From the NCBI RefSeq assembly GCF_902826655.1, contig NZ_CADEFR010000003.1:105363-169362 (forward strand): 64,000 nucleotides of DNA. The letters are read 5' to 3'. The translations under genes and the position numbers were made by a program. Source of the DNA: an uncultured Methylibium sp. (GTDB lineage: Bacteria > Pseudomonadota > Gammaproteobacteria > Burkholderiales > Burkholderiaceae_C). Positions 53,072 to 61,048 of the stretch are shown here, piece after piece. Each line of letters begins with the position of its first letter. The first letter of the stretch is position 1. The notes beneath the pieces were generated by a model. That model did not search any database, was not told the origin of the DNA, and saw only the letters and a program-made list of their open reading frames with translations.

Positions 53072-54964
53072 ATGGACTACGCCGCCTTCTACCGCCGCTC
53101 GGTCGAGCAGCCCGACGCCTTCTGGACCGAGCAGGCGCAGCTGATCGACTGGCACACGCCCTTCACCACCGTCTGCGACGACTCGAATCCGCCGTTCGCG
53201 AACTGGTTCGTCGGCGGCACCACCAACCTCTGCCACAACGCGGTGGACCGCCACGTCGCCACGCGCGGCGACCAGAACGCGCTGATCTGGGTGTCGACCG
53301 AGGTCGACAAGGAAATCATCTACAGCTTCCGCGAGCTGCAGGCCGAAGTGCAGCGCATGGCCGCGATCCTGCTGGAGCAGGGCGTGAAGCGCGGTGACCG
53401 CGTGCTGATCTACATGCCGATGATTCCCGAGGCCGCGTTCGCGATGCTGGCCTGCGCGCGCATCGGCGCCGTGCATTCGGTGGTGTTCGGCGGCTTCGCC
53501 AGCGTCAGTCTCGCCAGCCGTATCGAGGACGCCGAGCCCACGCTGGTGGTCAGCGCCGATGCCGGCAGCCGCGCCGGCAAGGTCGTGCCCTACAAGCCGC
53601 TGCTCGACGAGGCGCTGAAGCTGTCCAAGCACAAGGTCCCCAAGGTGCTGCTGGTCGATCGCGGCCTCGCGGCCATGGAGCGCACGGCCGATCGCGACGT
53701 GGACTACGGGCCGCTGCGCGAGAAGCACCTCGACACCCCCGTGCCGGTCACCTGGCTCGACTCCACCGCCATCAGCTACACGATCTACACCAGCGGCACC
53801 ACCGGCCGGCCCAAGGGCGTGCAGCGCGACACCGGCGGCTACGCCGTGGCGCTGGCCGCCAGCATGAAGCACATCTTCCTGGGCAATGCCGGCGAGACCT
53901 ACTTCAGCACCAGCGACATCGGCTGGGTGGTGGGCCACAGCTACATCGTCTACGGCCCGCTGATCGCCGGCATGGCGACGATCATGTACGAGGGCCTGCC
54001 GATCCGCCCCGACGCCGCCATCTGGTGGAGCCTGGTCGAGAAGTACAAGGTCACGTCGATGTTCAGCGCGCCCACCGCGGTGCGCGTGCTGAAGAAGCAG
54101 GACCCGGCGGCGCTGAAGAAGCACGACCTCAGCTCGCTGCGCGCGCTGTTCCTGGCCGGCGAGCCGCTGGACGAGCCGACCGCGCAGTGGATCGCCGAGG
54201 CCCTGGGCCGCCCGATCATCGACAACTACTGGCAGACCGAGACCGGCTGGCCGCTGCTGACCATCGCCAACGGCGTGCAGACGCAGAAGTCCAAGTTCGG
54301 CAGCCCCGGCATCCCGATGTACGGCTACAAGGTCAAGCTGGTGCACGAGAGCACCGGCGAGGAACTGACCACCGCCAACCAGAAGGGCGTGGTCGTCATC
54401 GAGGGCCCGACGCCGCCCGGCTTCATGCAGACCGTGTGGCGCGACGACGCGCGCTTCGTCAATACGTACTGGAAGAGCATCCCCGGGAAGCTCGTGTACT
54501 CGACCTTCGACTGGGGCATCAAGGACGAGGACGGCTACTACTTCATCCTGGGCCGCACCGACGACGTGATCAACGTCGCCGGCCACCGCCTGGGCACGCG
54601 CGAGATCGAGGAAAGCATCTCCAGCCACCCCAACGTGGCCGAGGTCGCGGTGGTCGGCGTGGCCGACCAACTGAAGGGCCAGGTCGCGATGGCCTTCGCG
54701 ATCGCCAAGGACGCATCGGCGCTCGGCGACGCCGCGGCGCGGATGAAGCTCGAAGGCGAGGTGATGAAGCTCGTCGACAGCCAGCTCGGCGCCGTCGCCC
54801 GGCCGTCGCGCGTGCACTTCGTGACCGCGCTGCCCAAGACGCGCTCCGGCAAGCTGCTGCGCCGCGCCATCCAGGCCGTGGCCGAAGGGCGCGATCCCGG
54901 CGACCTGACGACGATCGAGGATCCGGGTGCGCTGGAGCAGGTGCGGGGGGCGCTGAAGGCCTGA
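53072..54964 (+). CDS. prpE: Propionyl-CoA synthetase-like acyl-CoA ligase
   Basis: A 630-residue AMP-forming acyl-CoA synthetase of PrpE type. Motifs: ISYTIYTSGTTGRPKGVQRD (P-loop-like), VFGGFASVSLASRIEDAEP, DNYWQTETGWPLL, FDWGIKDEDGYYFILGRTDDVINVAG-type hinge, and the catalytic lysine in KTRSGKLLRRAIQ. It makes propionyl-CoA from propionate, ATP and CoA in the cytoplasm; length and N-terminus (MDYAAFYRRSVEQPDAFW) fit PrpE. The ATG at 53072 has a GGAG site 9 bases upstream; a GTG at 53042 would add ten residues. It follows the isochorismatase gene directly. Confidence 0.9.
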   Translation: MDYAAFYRRSVEQPDAFWTEQAQLIDWHTPFTTVCDDSNPPFANWFVGGTTNLCHNAVDRHVATRGDQNALIWVSTEVDKEIIYSFRELQAEVQRMAAILLEQGVKRGDRVLIYMPMIPEAAFAMLACARIGAVHSVVFGGFASVSLASRIEDAEPTLVVSADAGSRAGKVVPYKPLLDEALKLSKHKVPKVLLVDRGLAAMERTADRDVDYGPLREKHLDTPVPVTWLDSTAISYTIYTSGTTGRPKGVQRDTGGYAVALAASMKHIFLGNAGETYFSTSDIGWVVGHSYIVYGPLIAGMATIMYEGLPIRPDAAIWWSLVEKYKVTSMFSAPTAVRVLKKQDPAALKKHDLSSLRALFLAGEPLDEPTAQWIAEALGRPIIDNYWQTETGWPLLTIANGVQTQKSKFGSPGIPMYGYKVKLVHESTGEELTTANQKGVVVIEGPTPPGFMQTVWRDDARFVNTYWKSIPGKLVYSTFDWGIKDEDGYYFILGRTDDVINVAGHRLGTREIEESISSHPNVAEVAVVGVADQLKGQVAMAFAIAKDASALGDAAARMKLEGEVMKLVDSQLGAVARPSRVHFVTALPKTRSGKLLRRAIQAVAEGRDPGDLTTIEDPGALEQVRGALKA

Positions 54965-54994
54965 TCGGCCGACGGCGCCATCGCGCCGCCGTCG

Positions 54995-55369
54995 TCAGCA
55001 GCGCCCCGCCGCCTTGTTCAGCGCATTGCAGGCCGCGGGCGCCGGGGTCGTGGCGCCGCCGCCGGCCGCGGTGCAGATCGCCTCGGAGTGCGGTGTCTGG
55101 CCGAAGGACATCGCGCGCTGGAAGCCGGTGGCCGAGTACATGTAGCACTTGTAGCTCGCGCCGTCCCGGGCCTTCACGCTGTAGTCGATGCGGCCGCCGG
55201 TGCCCTCGACCTGGTTCGAGATCGTGAAGCTGCCCGTCGGTCGGCCGATCGCGGACGAGGTCTTCTGCTCGATGCCGGCCTGGTCGATCGTCGCAGCGCA
55301 GCCGCCGATGCCGGCGAGCGCGGCGAGCACGAGGCTGGAACGGTGGAACGTGGAGGCGATGTTTCTCAT
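54995..55369 (-). CDS. Small lipoprotein of unknown function
   Basis: A 124-residue lipoprotein (signal RSSLVLAALAGIGGC, lipobox GIGGC). The mature part has short strands (GSFTISNQVEGTGGRIDYSV, YKCYMYSATGFQRAM) and four further cysteines, as expected for a disulfide-stabilised periplasmic domain. Function unknown. Its promoter is probably in the 46-base element (55406-55451) that is repeated before the lipoprotein gene at 57948. It ends 30 bases from the acyl-CoA ligase gene (convergent). Confidence 0.6.
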   Translation of the reverse strand: MRNIASTFHRSSLVLAALAGIGGCAATIDQAGIEQKTSSAIGRPTGSFTISNQVEGTGGRIDYSVKARDGASYKCYMYSATGFQRAMSFGQTPHSEAICTAAGGGATTPAPAACNALNKAAGRC

Positions 55370-55405
55370 GTCGTGGACGTCATGCGCAGTGGTGGGATCG
55401 GCTGG

Positions 55406-55451
55406 ATGCTAGGAGCCGGTGCGGCTGCGCTCCATAGCACCATCGGGCAGG
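55406..55451 (-). repeat. Promoter-like element, copy 1
   Basis: On the minus strand it begins CCTGCCCGATGGTGCTAT, has a GGAGC...GGCTCC inverted pair, and ends in a TAGCAT -10-like hexamer; an 18-base spacer separates ATGGAG from TAGCAT. It lies 37 bases before the small lipoprotein start and within the last codons of the hydrolase gene. A second copy stands 2573 bases away at 57979-58024. Confidence 0.55.
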
Positions 55452-56326
55452 TGCGCGGTAATTTGCAGCACCGCCTCGACCACGCGCGCCGGCGCTTCGA
55501 TCTGCGGCCAGTGGCCGACGGCGGCCAGGCTCACGATGTCGGCATCGGGCAGCAGCTCGCGGTAACGCTCGGCCATGTGCCGGCCCGAGTTGGGATCCGC
55601 CGCGCCGTTGATCAGGCGCCGCGGCGGCCCGGCCTCGCGCAGCGTGGCGACCAGGCGATCGCGCTGCGCCAGCCGGTCCACCCAGAAGCGCCCGACCGCA
55701 TGCGCGACGCGGCGGCCGTCGTGGTGTTCCAGCAGCTGCCAGAAGTCGTCGATCAGCCCGGGCGCCGGCGCGTGGCCGGGCCCGAACAGCGAGCGGATCG
55801 CGCGCTCGAAGGCGCGACGCGGCACGCGCGGCCCGATCCAGCGGCCCAGCGGCGACGCCAGCAGGCGCTGGATCGGCCGCGGCCGGTAGGCCTCCGGACA
55901 GAGACCGCCGTTCAGCATGACCAGCGACTCGACGCGGCAGCGCCCCGGCCCTTCGCGCTGCCGCGCCAGCAGCTCCTGCGCGATGCTCACGCCCAGGTCG
56001 TGCGCCAGCACGTGGACGCGCGCGATGCCGTGGTGCGTCAGCAGCGCCTCGATCATGTCGGCGTGATCGGCGATGCCGTAGCGGTGGCCCGCCGGCTTGT
56101 CCGACCAGCCCAGCCCCAGCAGGTCCGGCGCCAGCAGGCGGTGACGTGCGGCCAGCGCGTCCCAGACCGCGAACCAGTCGTAGGAGCCGGTCGGGTAGCC
56201 GTGGATCAGCAGCAGCGGCGGGCCGCTGCCGGCCTCGGCCACGAAGATGCGATGCCCGCGCCACAGGAAGCAGGCGCCGCCGCGGCGCCAGTCGTGCAGG
56301 CGCGCGCTGCCGCCGGCGCCCGCCAT
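55409..56326 (-). CDS. Alpha/beta hydrolase (epoxide hydrolase/dehalogenase-like)
   Basis: A 305-residue alpha/beta hydrolase of the haloalkane dehalogenase/epoxide hydrolase group. After an N-terminal strand (HDWRRGGACFLWRGHRIFVAE) come the oxyanion region LLLIHGYPTGSYDW and the nucleophile elbow VLAHDLGVSIAQ (Asp in HDLG). The catalytic His is likely in VGHWPQIEAPARV. No leaving-group specificity can be inferred. The ATG overlaps the stop of the upstream lipoprotein gene by one base (TGATG), so the two are translationally coupled. Its last codons overlap the repeat element at 55406. Confidence 0.82.
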   Translation of the reverse strand: MAGAGGSARLHDWRRGGACFLWRGHRIFVAEAGSGPPLLLIHGYPTGSYDWFAVWDALAARHRLLAPDLLGLGWSDKPAGHRYGIADHADMIEALLTHHGIARVHVLAHDLGVSIAQELLARQREGPGRCRVESLVMLNGGLCPEAYRPRPIQRLLASPLGRWIGPRVPRRAFERAIRSLFGPGHAPAPGLIDDFWQLLEHHDGRRVAHAVGRFWVDRLAQRDRLVATLREAGPPRRLINGAADPNSGRHMAERYRELLPDADIVSLAAVGHWPQIEAPARVVEAVLQITAHLPDGAMERSRTGS

Positions 56327-57948
56327 CAGCGGCCCGACGCGTAGCGCCGCACGACGATCTCGCTGCCGCTGGCGGGAAACAGCTGCGACCAGGCCAGCAC
56401 GGCGTTGCCGCTCTCGTTCATCGCCAGCGCCGGGCCGAAGGCCAGGTCGGCATAGGCCTCGACGGCGGCGGCCGCCGTCCAGCCGCTGCCCGGCACGAGG
56501 CGCGAGGCGACGAGATCCAGGCTGTCCGGGTCGCCCCAGGCCGCGATGGCGCCGCCGGTGTCGTCGATGCCGAGCGCCGGTGGCGCGGTCCATGCGCGGG
56601 AGCCGGCCGGGCGCAGCGTGGCAGGGCTGCCGAAGCTGCCGTCGGCCGCTGCGGTCGCTGCGCTGAGCGAGGTGTCGAACCCCACCCACGCCACCGCAGC
56701 GGCGCCGGCAGCATTGACGCGCAGCAGCGGCGTGCTGATGGTGCCCTGCGTGTTGGGCACGGCGGGCGCGACGCGCGCTGCGCTCGACGACCAGCCGCCG
56801 CCGGCGTAGCGCTTGAACCAGATCGCGTCGTTCGCCACGCCGCCGCCGATGTCGAGCTGGCCCCAGACGAGCAGCGCGTTGCCGCGTGCGTCGGCCGCGA
56901 GGTCGTGACGGCCGATGGACTGCGCCGTGCCGGCGTCGGCCACCAGCTGCGTCGCCGTGCCCCAGTTGCCGCCGGCGTAGCGGTTGGTCCAGAGGTCGGC
57001 GCTGATGCCGTTGGAGCGCTTCCAGACCGCGACCGCGTCGCCGGCCGGCGTCACCGCGACGATCGGATCGCCGTCGACGCTGCCGGTCACCTCGTTGGTC
57101 TCGATGAGTGCGGCGCTGCCCCAGCCGCCGGCGGCGCTGTAGCGGTTGGCGTAGATGCTGAAGCGCGGCCCCGGGCCGATCTGCGACCAGACGGCCACCG
57201 CGTTGCCGCTCGCGTCGACGCCGACGCTGCTGACGCCGACCATGCCGGCGCCGGTCTCGGCCCGCGCGGCCGTGCCCCAGCCGCTGGACGGGTCGAGCGG
57301 GCGCGCGTGCAGGTCCACCGTTGCACCGGCCTGGATCCACACCAGCATGCCGCGACCGCTGCTGCGGTCCACGGCGAGCCGCAGCTCGGAGACGTTGCCC
57401 GGATTGATCTCCAGGCGCTCCGGCGTGCTCCAGGCGCTGCCGCCCAGCGAGCGGCTGCCCCACAGGTGGTACTGGGCGGTCCCCGGCTCGAGCCGCCGCC
57501 AGACGGCGGTGGCACGACCCGCGGCATCGATGGCGACCACCGGGTCGGCGGCGCCGCTGCCCGCGAGCCGCACCAGATCGCCCCAGCCGCCGGCGGGCGG
57601 CGCGGCCTGGAAGCGCGCGGTGGTGGTGCGCGCTGCGTTCATCGCCAGCGTGCAGGTCGAGGCGGTGCCGGCGCATGCACCGTCCCAGCCGGTGAAGACC
57701 TGGCCGACCGCCGGCGTGGTGGTCAGCGTGACCGAACTGCCGGCGTCGAAGGACGCGCGGCAGGCGCTGCCGCAATCGATGCCGGCCGGCTGCGAGCGCA
57801 CGCTGCCGGACCCGCTGACACCGACCAACAGCTCCACGCGCTGCGGCGTGCCGCCGATCGGGCCCGTGCCGCCCCCGCCGCCGCAGGCCGCCAGCACGGC
57901 CATCGACCCCAGCACCACGAGACCCGCCCACACCCTGCGCTCACGCAT
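56326..57948 (-). CDS. Lipoprotein with an InlB-repeat-like domain and beta-propeller
   Basis: A 540-residue lipoprotein (signal VVLGSMAVLAACGGGGG, lipobox LAAC). Residues about 30-115 look like a divergent InlB B-repeat (VGVSGSGSVRSQPAGIDCGS, TTTPAVGQVFTGWDGACAGT) with cysteines that may pair. The rest (about 115-540) has about six to seven repeats with GNAVAVWSQ, GDAVAVWKRS, GNALLVWGQ and GAAAVAWVG motifs, a propeller-like pattern. It is probably exposed on the cell surface or periplasm; its ligand is unknown. It is coupled to the hydrolase gene downstream and has the second copy of the promoter element 31 bases before its ATG. Confidence 0.72.
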   Translation of the reverse strand: MRERRVWAGLVVLGSMAVLAACGGGGGTGPIGGTPQRVELLVGVSGSGSVRSQPAGIDCGSACRASFDAGSSVTLTTTPAVGQVFTGWDGACAGTASTCTLAMNAARTTTARFQAAPPAGGWGDLVRLAGSGAADPVVAIDAAGRATAVWRRLEPGTAQYHLWGSRSLGGSAWSTPERLEINPGNVSELRLAVDRSSGRGMLVWIQAGATVDLHARPLDPSSGWGTAARAETGAGMVGVSSVGVDASGNAVAVWSQIGPGPRFSIYANRYSAAGGWGSAALIETNEVTGSVDGDPIVAVTPAGDAVAVWKRSNGISADLWTNRYAGGNWGTATQLVADAGTAQSIGRHDLAADARGNALLVWGQLDIGGGVANDAIWFKRYAGGGWSSSAARVAPAVPNTQGTISTPLLRVNAAGAAAVAWVGFDTSLSAATAAADGSFGSPATLRPAGSRAWTAPPALGIDDTGGAIAAWGDPDSLDLVASRLVPGSGWTAAAAVEAYADLAFGPALAMNESGNAVLAWSQLFPASGSEIVVRRYASGR

Positions 57949-57978
57949 CGAATCGCTCCCGGACCCAAGATGCGCGGC

Positions 57979-58024
57979 ATGCTAGGCAGCCGGAGCCGTG
58001 GCTCCAATAGCACCATCGGGCAGG
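57979..58024 (-). repeat. Promoter-like element, copy 2
   Basis: Direct repeat of the element at 55406-55451, identical over CCTGCCCGATGGTGCTAT and similar after it. Here it contains TTGGAG, a 17-base spacer and TAGCAT, a good sigma-70-like promoter, with the perfect inverted pair GGAGCC-AC-GGCTCC between. It stands 31 bases before the large lipoprotein start, in the 85-base gap after the hybrid kinase gene. Confidence 0.6.
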
Positions 58025-58033
58025 CCGTCGCGA

Positions 58034-59806
58034 TCAGTCCGCGGTCGAGAACGATTGGCTCAGGAAGGCGCGCAGCTGCACCGCGCGCACGGGCTTCACC
58101 ATCACCGACAGGCCTTCGGCCTGCGCGCGCCGCATGGCCGCACTGCCGACATCGCCGGTCGCGATGACGGCCGGCAAGTCGCCGCCCAGCCGCGCGCGCA
58201 GCGCGTGCACCGCGTCGATGCCGCTGGCGCCGTCGGCCAGGCGCAGGTCCACGACGGCGGCCTCGGGCCGAAAGCCCGCCTCGATGCAGGCCAGCCCGTC
58301 GGCCAGGCCTTCGGCGCCGCGCGCGTCGCAACCCCAGGACCGCAACAGGCCGAGCAGGGCCAGGCGCGAGTCGGCGTCGTCCTCGATGACGAGGACGCGC
58401 CGCACCGGCAGCAGCGACTCGGCGCCGTCGGCCGGCGGCAGCGCGTCGGTCGCTGCGCCGGCGACGATGGGCAGCACGAAGGAGAAGACGCTGCCGCGGC
58501 CCGGCGCCGACTGCACCGCGACCTCCAGCGACAGCAGTTCGCCGAGCCGCTGCACCGTCGCGAGGCCCAGTCCCAGACCCAGGCGCCGGTCGCGCGCCGG
58601 ATTGCCGACCTGGTAGAACTCCTCGAAGATGCGCGGCAGATGCTCTTCGGCGATACCGATGCCGGTGTCCTCGACGACGACGTGCAGGCGCTCGTCGCGC
58701 ACCGTCGCCGCGACGCGGACCGAGCCCTGCGCGGTGTAGCGGATCGCATTGGCGACCAGGTTCGACAGCACGCGCATCAGCAGCGTGCGGTCGCTGCGCA
58801 CGGCGGCCGCTTCGATCGCCGTCGAGAACTGCAGCCCCTTCGCGCGGGCCGAGGTCTCGTAGATCCGGCAGCACTCGCGGATCAGGTCGGCGGCGGGAAA
58901 CACCGACCACTGCGGCGTCATGTGCCCGCCGTCGAGGCGCGTGATCTCGAGCAGGTCGTCGACCACCTCGGTCATGCCATCGACGCAGTCGCTCAGGTGG
59001 CGGGCGATCTCGGGCGAGGCCGCTGCACCGTCGCGCGCCAGCAGGGTCTGCGACAGCAGGCCCATGGCGTGCAGGGGCTGGCGCAGGTCGTGGTTGGCGG
59101 CGGCGAAGAAGCGCGTGCGCGCCGCGCTGGCCGACTCGGCCGCACGCAGGGCGGCATCGCTGCGGGCGTTCTCGCGCTGCAGCGCCTCGATCAGCTCGGC
59201 GTTGCGGCGGCGCTGCTCGTGGATCTGGAGCAGCGCGCCCGACTGGTTGCGGCCGCTGACCAGCGCATAGACCGTGATCAGGAACACCAGCATCGCCATC
59301 AGCGCGTGGTGCGGGTTGCCGGTCATCAGGTCGCGCAGGATCAGCGGGCCCAGCACCAGCAGGACGTGGGCATACAAGGTCCGGCGAAAGCCCGGCAGGC
59401 GCACCGAGCCGCCCATCGCGATCGCCACCAGCGTGATGTGCAGGATGGCCTCGGCCTCGGCACTGCCCGGCGTGGCCAGCACCACGGGCAGCAGTCCCCA
59501 CTGCGCGGCGTGGACGTAGGTGCTGGCGAGCCAGCCGCGCCGCCAGCCGTGGCTCGTCAGTGCCGCGGGGCGCAGGTGGGTCGCGTAGAGCGCAGCCACC
59601 AGCCGCATCGTGCTGATCGCGCAGAAGGCGACCAGCCAGGCGGTCAGCGGCGACCGCGTCGGCGGCGCGTACTCGACGTAGCAGATCACCGCGCCGAGCG
59701 TGCTGAGCAGCCAGGCCGCCGGCGTGGTGCGGACCAGCCGCTCCAGCTGGTCGACCTCCGGCGCGGCCGCAGGCGCCGGGTTGATCGGGCACTGCGCCGC
59801 CGGCAT
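58034..59806 (-). CDS. Hybrid sensor histidine kinase
   Basis: A 590-residue membrane kinase. About six hydrophobic segments (about 30-185) form the sensor, followed by a short coiled linker, the H-box FFAAANHDLRQPLHAMGLL with H239, N-box VLSNLVANAIRYTAQG, G1 VVEDTGIGIAEEHLPRIFEEFYQVG, G2 LGLGLGLATVQRLGE, and a C-terminal receiver domain (about 475-590) with phospho-acceptor Asp in AVVDLRLADGASG. The ATG directly follows the stop of the response-regulator gene with no base in between, so both proteins are coupled. The signal is unknown. The last gene of the pair ends 85 bases from the lipoprotein start. Confidence 0.9.
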   Translation of the reverse strand: MPAAQCPINPAPAAAPEVDQLERLVRTTPAAWLLSTLGAVICYVEYAPPTRSPLTAWLVAFCAISTMRLVAALYATHLRPAALTSHGWRRGWLASTYVHAAQWGLLPVVLATPGSAEAEAILHITLVAIAMGGSVRLPGFRRTLYAHVLLVLGPLILRDLMTGNPHHALMAMLVFLITVYALVSGRNQSGALLQIHEQRRRNAELIEALQRENARSDAALRAAESASAARTRFFAAANHDLRQPLHAMGLLSQTLLARDGAAASPEIARHLSDCVDGMTEVVDDLLEITRLDGGHMTPQWSVFPAADLIRECCRIYETSARAKGLQFSTAIEAAAVRSDRTLLMRVLSNLVANAIRYTAQGSVRVAATVRDERLHVVVEDTGIGIAEEHLPRIFEEFYQVGNPARDRRLGLGLGLATVQRLGELLSLEVAVQSAPGRGSVFSFVLPIVAGAATDALPPADGAESLLPVRRVLVIEDDADSRLALLGLLRSWGCDARGAEGLADGLACIEAGFRPEAAVVDLRLADGASGIDAVHALRARLGGDLPAVIATGDVGSAAMRRAQAEGLSVMVKPVRAVQLRAFLSQSFSTAD

Positions 59807-60409
59807 CTACAGCAGGCCCAGATCGCGCGCCTGCACCAGCAGGTGCGTGCGGTTGCGCGCGCCGGTCAGGGCCAGCAGCCCGGTGATGTGCAGCTTGACG
59901 GTGCGCTCGGCGATGCCCAGCTCGTCGGCGATCTGCTTGTTCTGCCGGCCTGCGGCGACCAGGGCCAGGACCTCGAGCTGGCGCGCGGTCGGGCCGGTGC
60001 CGCGGGCCGCGACCGGCGCGAGTCCGTGCGACGGGAAACACTCGCCGCCCCGCACGATGGACTGCAGGGCCGCGATCAGCTCGGCCATCGGCATCGACTT
60101 GCCGAAGAAGCCGGCAGCACCCGCGGTGCGCGCCCGCACCGCGAGCGCCGGGTCTTCGTCGCCCGAGATCAGCACGCGCGCCACCAGCGGATGGCGCACA
60201 CCGAAGCGCCGCAGGCCGTCGAGACCGTTGTCGCCGCCCAGGCGGTAGTCGATCAGCACGCAGTCCAGCGCCGGCCAGCGGTCGGCGAGCTCCAGACCCT
60301 GCTCGAGGTTCAGCACGGTTCGCACGTCGACGCCCGGGCTGCCGTGCGCCAGCGCATGGACGAAGCCCAGGCCGAACAGCGGATGGTCGTCGACGAGCAG
60401 CAGGTTCAT
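59807..60409 (-). CDS. LuxR/FixJ-type response regulator
   Basis: A 200-residue two-domain regulator: receiver domain with phospho-acceptor Asp in DCVLIDYRLGGDNGL and the Thr/Lys switch residues (ISGDEDP, FFGKSMPMAEL), then a LuxR helix-turn-helix GPTARQLEVLALVAAGRQNKQIADELGIAERTVK. It is the likely partner of the hybrid kinase encoded right after it. Its target genes are unknown; the promoter element repeated at 55406 and 57979 is an obvious candidate to test. It is divergent from the molybdenum hydroxylase genes across 174 bases. Confidence 0.9.
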   Translation of the reverse strand: MNLLLVDDHPLFGLGFVHALAHGSPGVDVRTVLNLEQGLELADRWPALDCVLIDYRLGGDNGLDGLRRFGVRHPLVARVLISGDEDPALAVRARTAGAAGFFGKSMPMAELIAALQSIVRGGECFPSHGLAPVAARGTGPTARQLEVLALVAAGRQNKQIADELGIAERTVKLHITGLLALTGARNRTHLLVQARDLGLL

Positions 60410-60583
60410 CGGGTGGGCAGGCGGGCGCGGTCGGCGAGGAAGCGGCGATTGTCTTTCGAGAAGTCGTCGTGCAGAGCTGCCCCAAAGGGCAGGTCGGCCC
60501 GAGACGCGCTCGGGCAAGAGACCGCGCCTGCAAGCCTTGCCGTTCAGGTCTAGGATCGTTGTCTTCACTGCAGGGAGCCCACC

Positions 60584-61048
60584 ATGACCAGCCTCACCCT
60601 CAATGGCAAGGTGACCACCGTCGCCGCGCCGGAAGACACGCCCTTGCTCTGGGTCCTGCGCGACCACCTCGGCCTGACCGGCACCAAGTTCGGTTGCGGC
60701 ATGGCGCTGTGCGGTGCCTGCACCGTGCACCTCGACGGCACGCCGGTGCGTGCCTGCCAGACACCGCTGTCGGCCGCCAAGGGCCGCAAGATCACCACCA
60801 TCGAGGCCATCGGCGCCACGCCCGTCGGCAAGGCTGTGCAGGCCGCGTGGATGAAGATCGGCGTCGCGCAGTGCGGCTACTGCCAGTCGGGCCAGATCAT
60901 GACCGCGACGGCGCTGCTGCAGGCCAACCCCAAGCCCAGCGACGCCGAGATCGACGCCGCGATGAGCGGCAACATCTGCCGCTGCGGCACCTACACGCGC
61001 ATCCGCACCGCGATCAAGACCGCCGCCGGTCAGGGAGACGCAGCATGA
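60584..61048 (+). CDS. iorA: (2Fe-2S) small subunit of a molybdenum hydroxylase (IorA type)
   Basis: A 154-residue iron-sulfur subunit with two [2Fe-2S] clusters: the plant-type motif [17 protein letters not shown] with C in RACQTPL, and the alpha-helical motif [11 protein letters not shown] with [11 protein letters not shown]. It passes electrons from the molybdenum subunit to an acceptor. It is coupled to the next gene by an ATGA overlap. A GCAGGGAG ribosome site precedes the ATG. Similarity to isoquinoline 1-oxidoreductase alpha subunit is a family-level call; the substrate may differ. Confidence 0.9.
   Translation: MTSLTLNGKVTTVAAPEDTPLLWVLRDHLGLTGTKFGCGMALCGACTVHLDGTPVRACQTPLSAAKGRKITTIEAIGATPVGKAVQAAWMKIGVAQCGYCQSGQIMTATALLQANPKPSDAEIDAAMSGNICRCGTYTRIRTAIKTAAGQGDAA

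Noticed and set aside
55406-58024. The repeated elements as ends of a transposon
   Set aside because: They are direct and imperfect, no transposase lies between them, and each fits a promoter position before a gene start.
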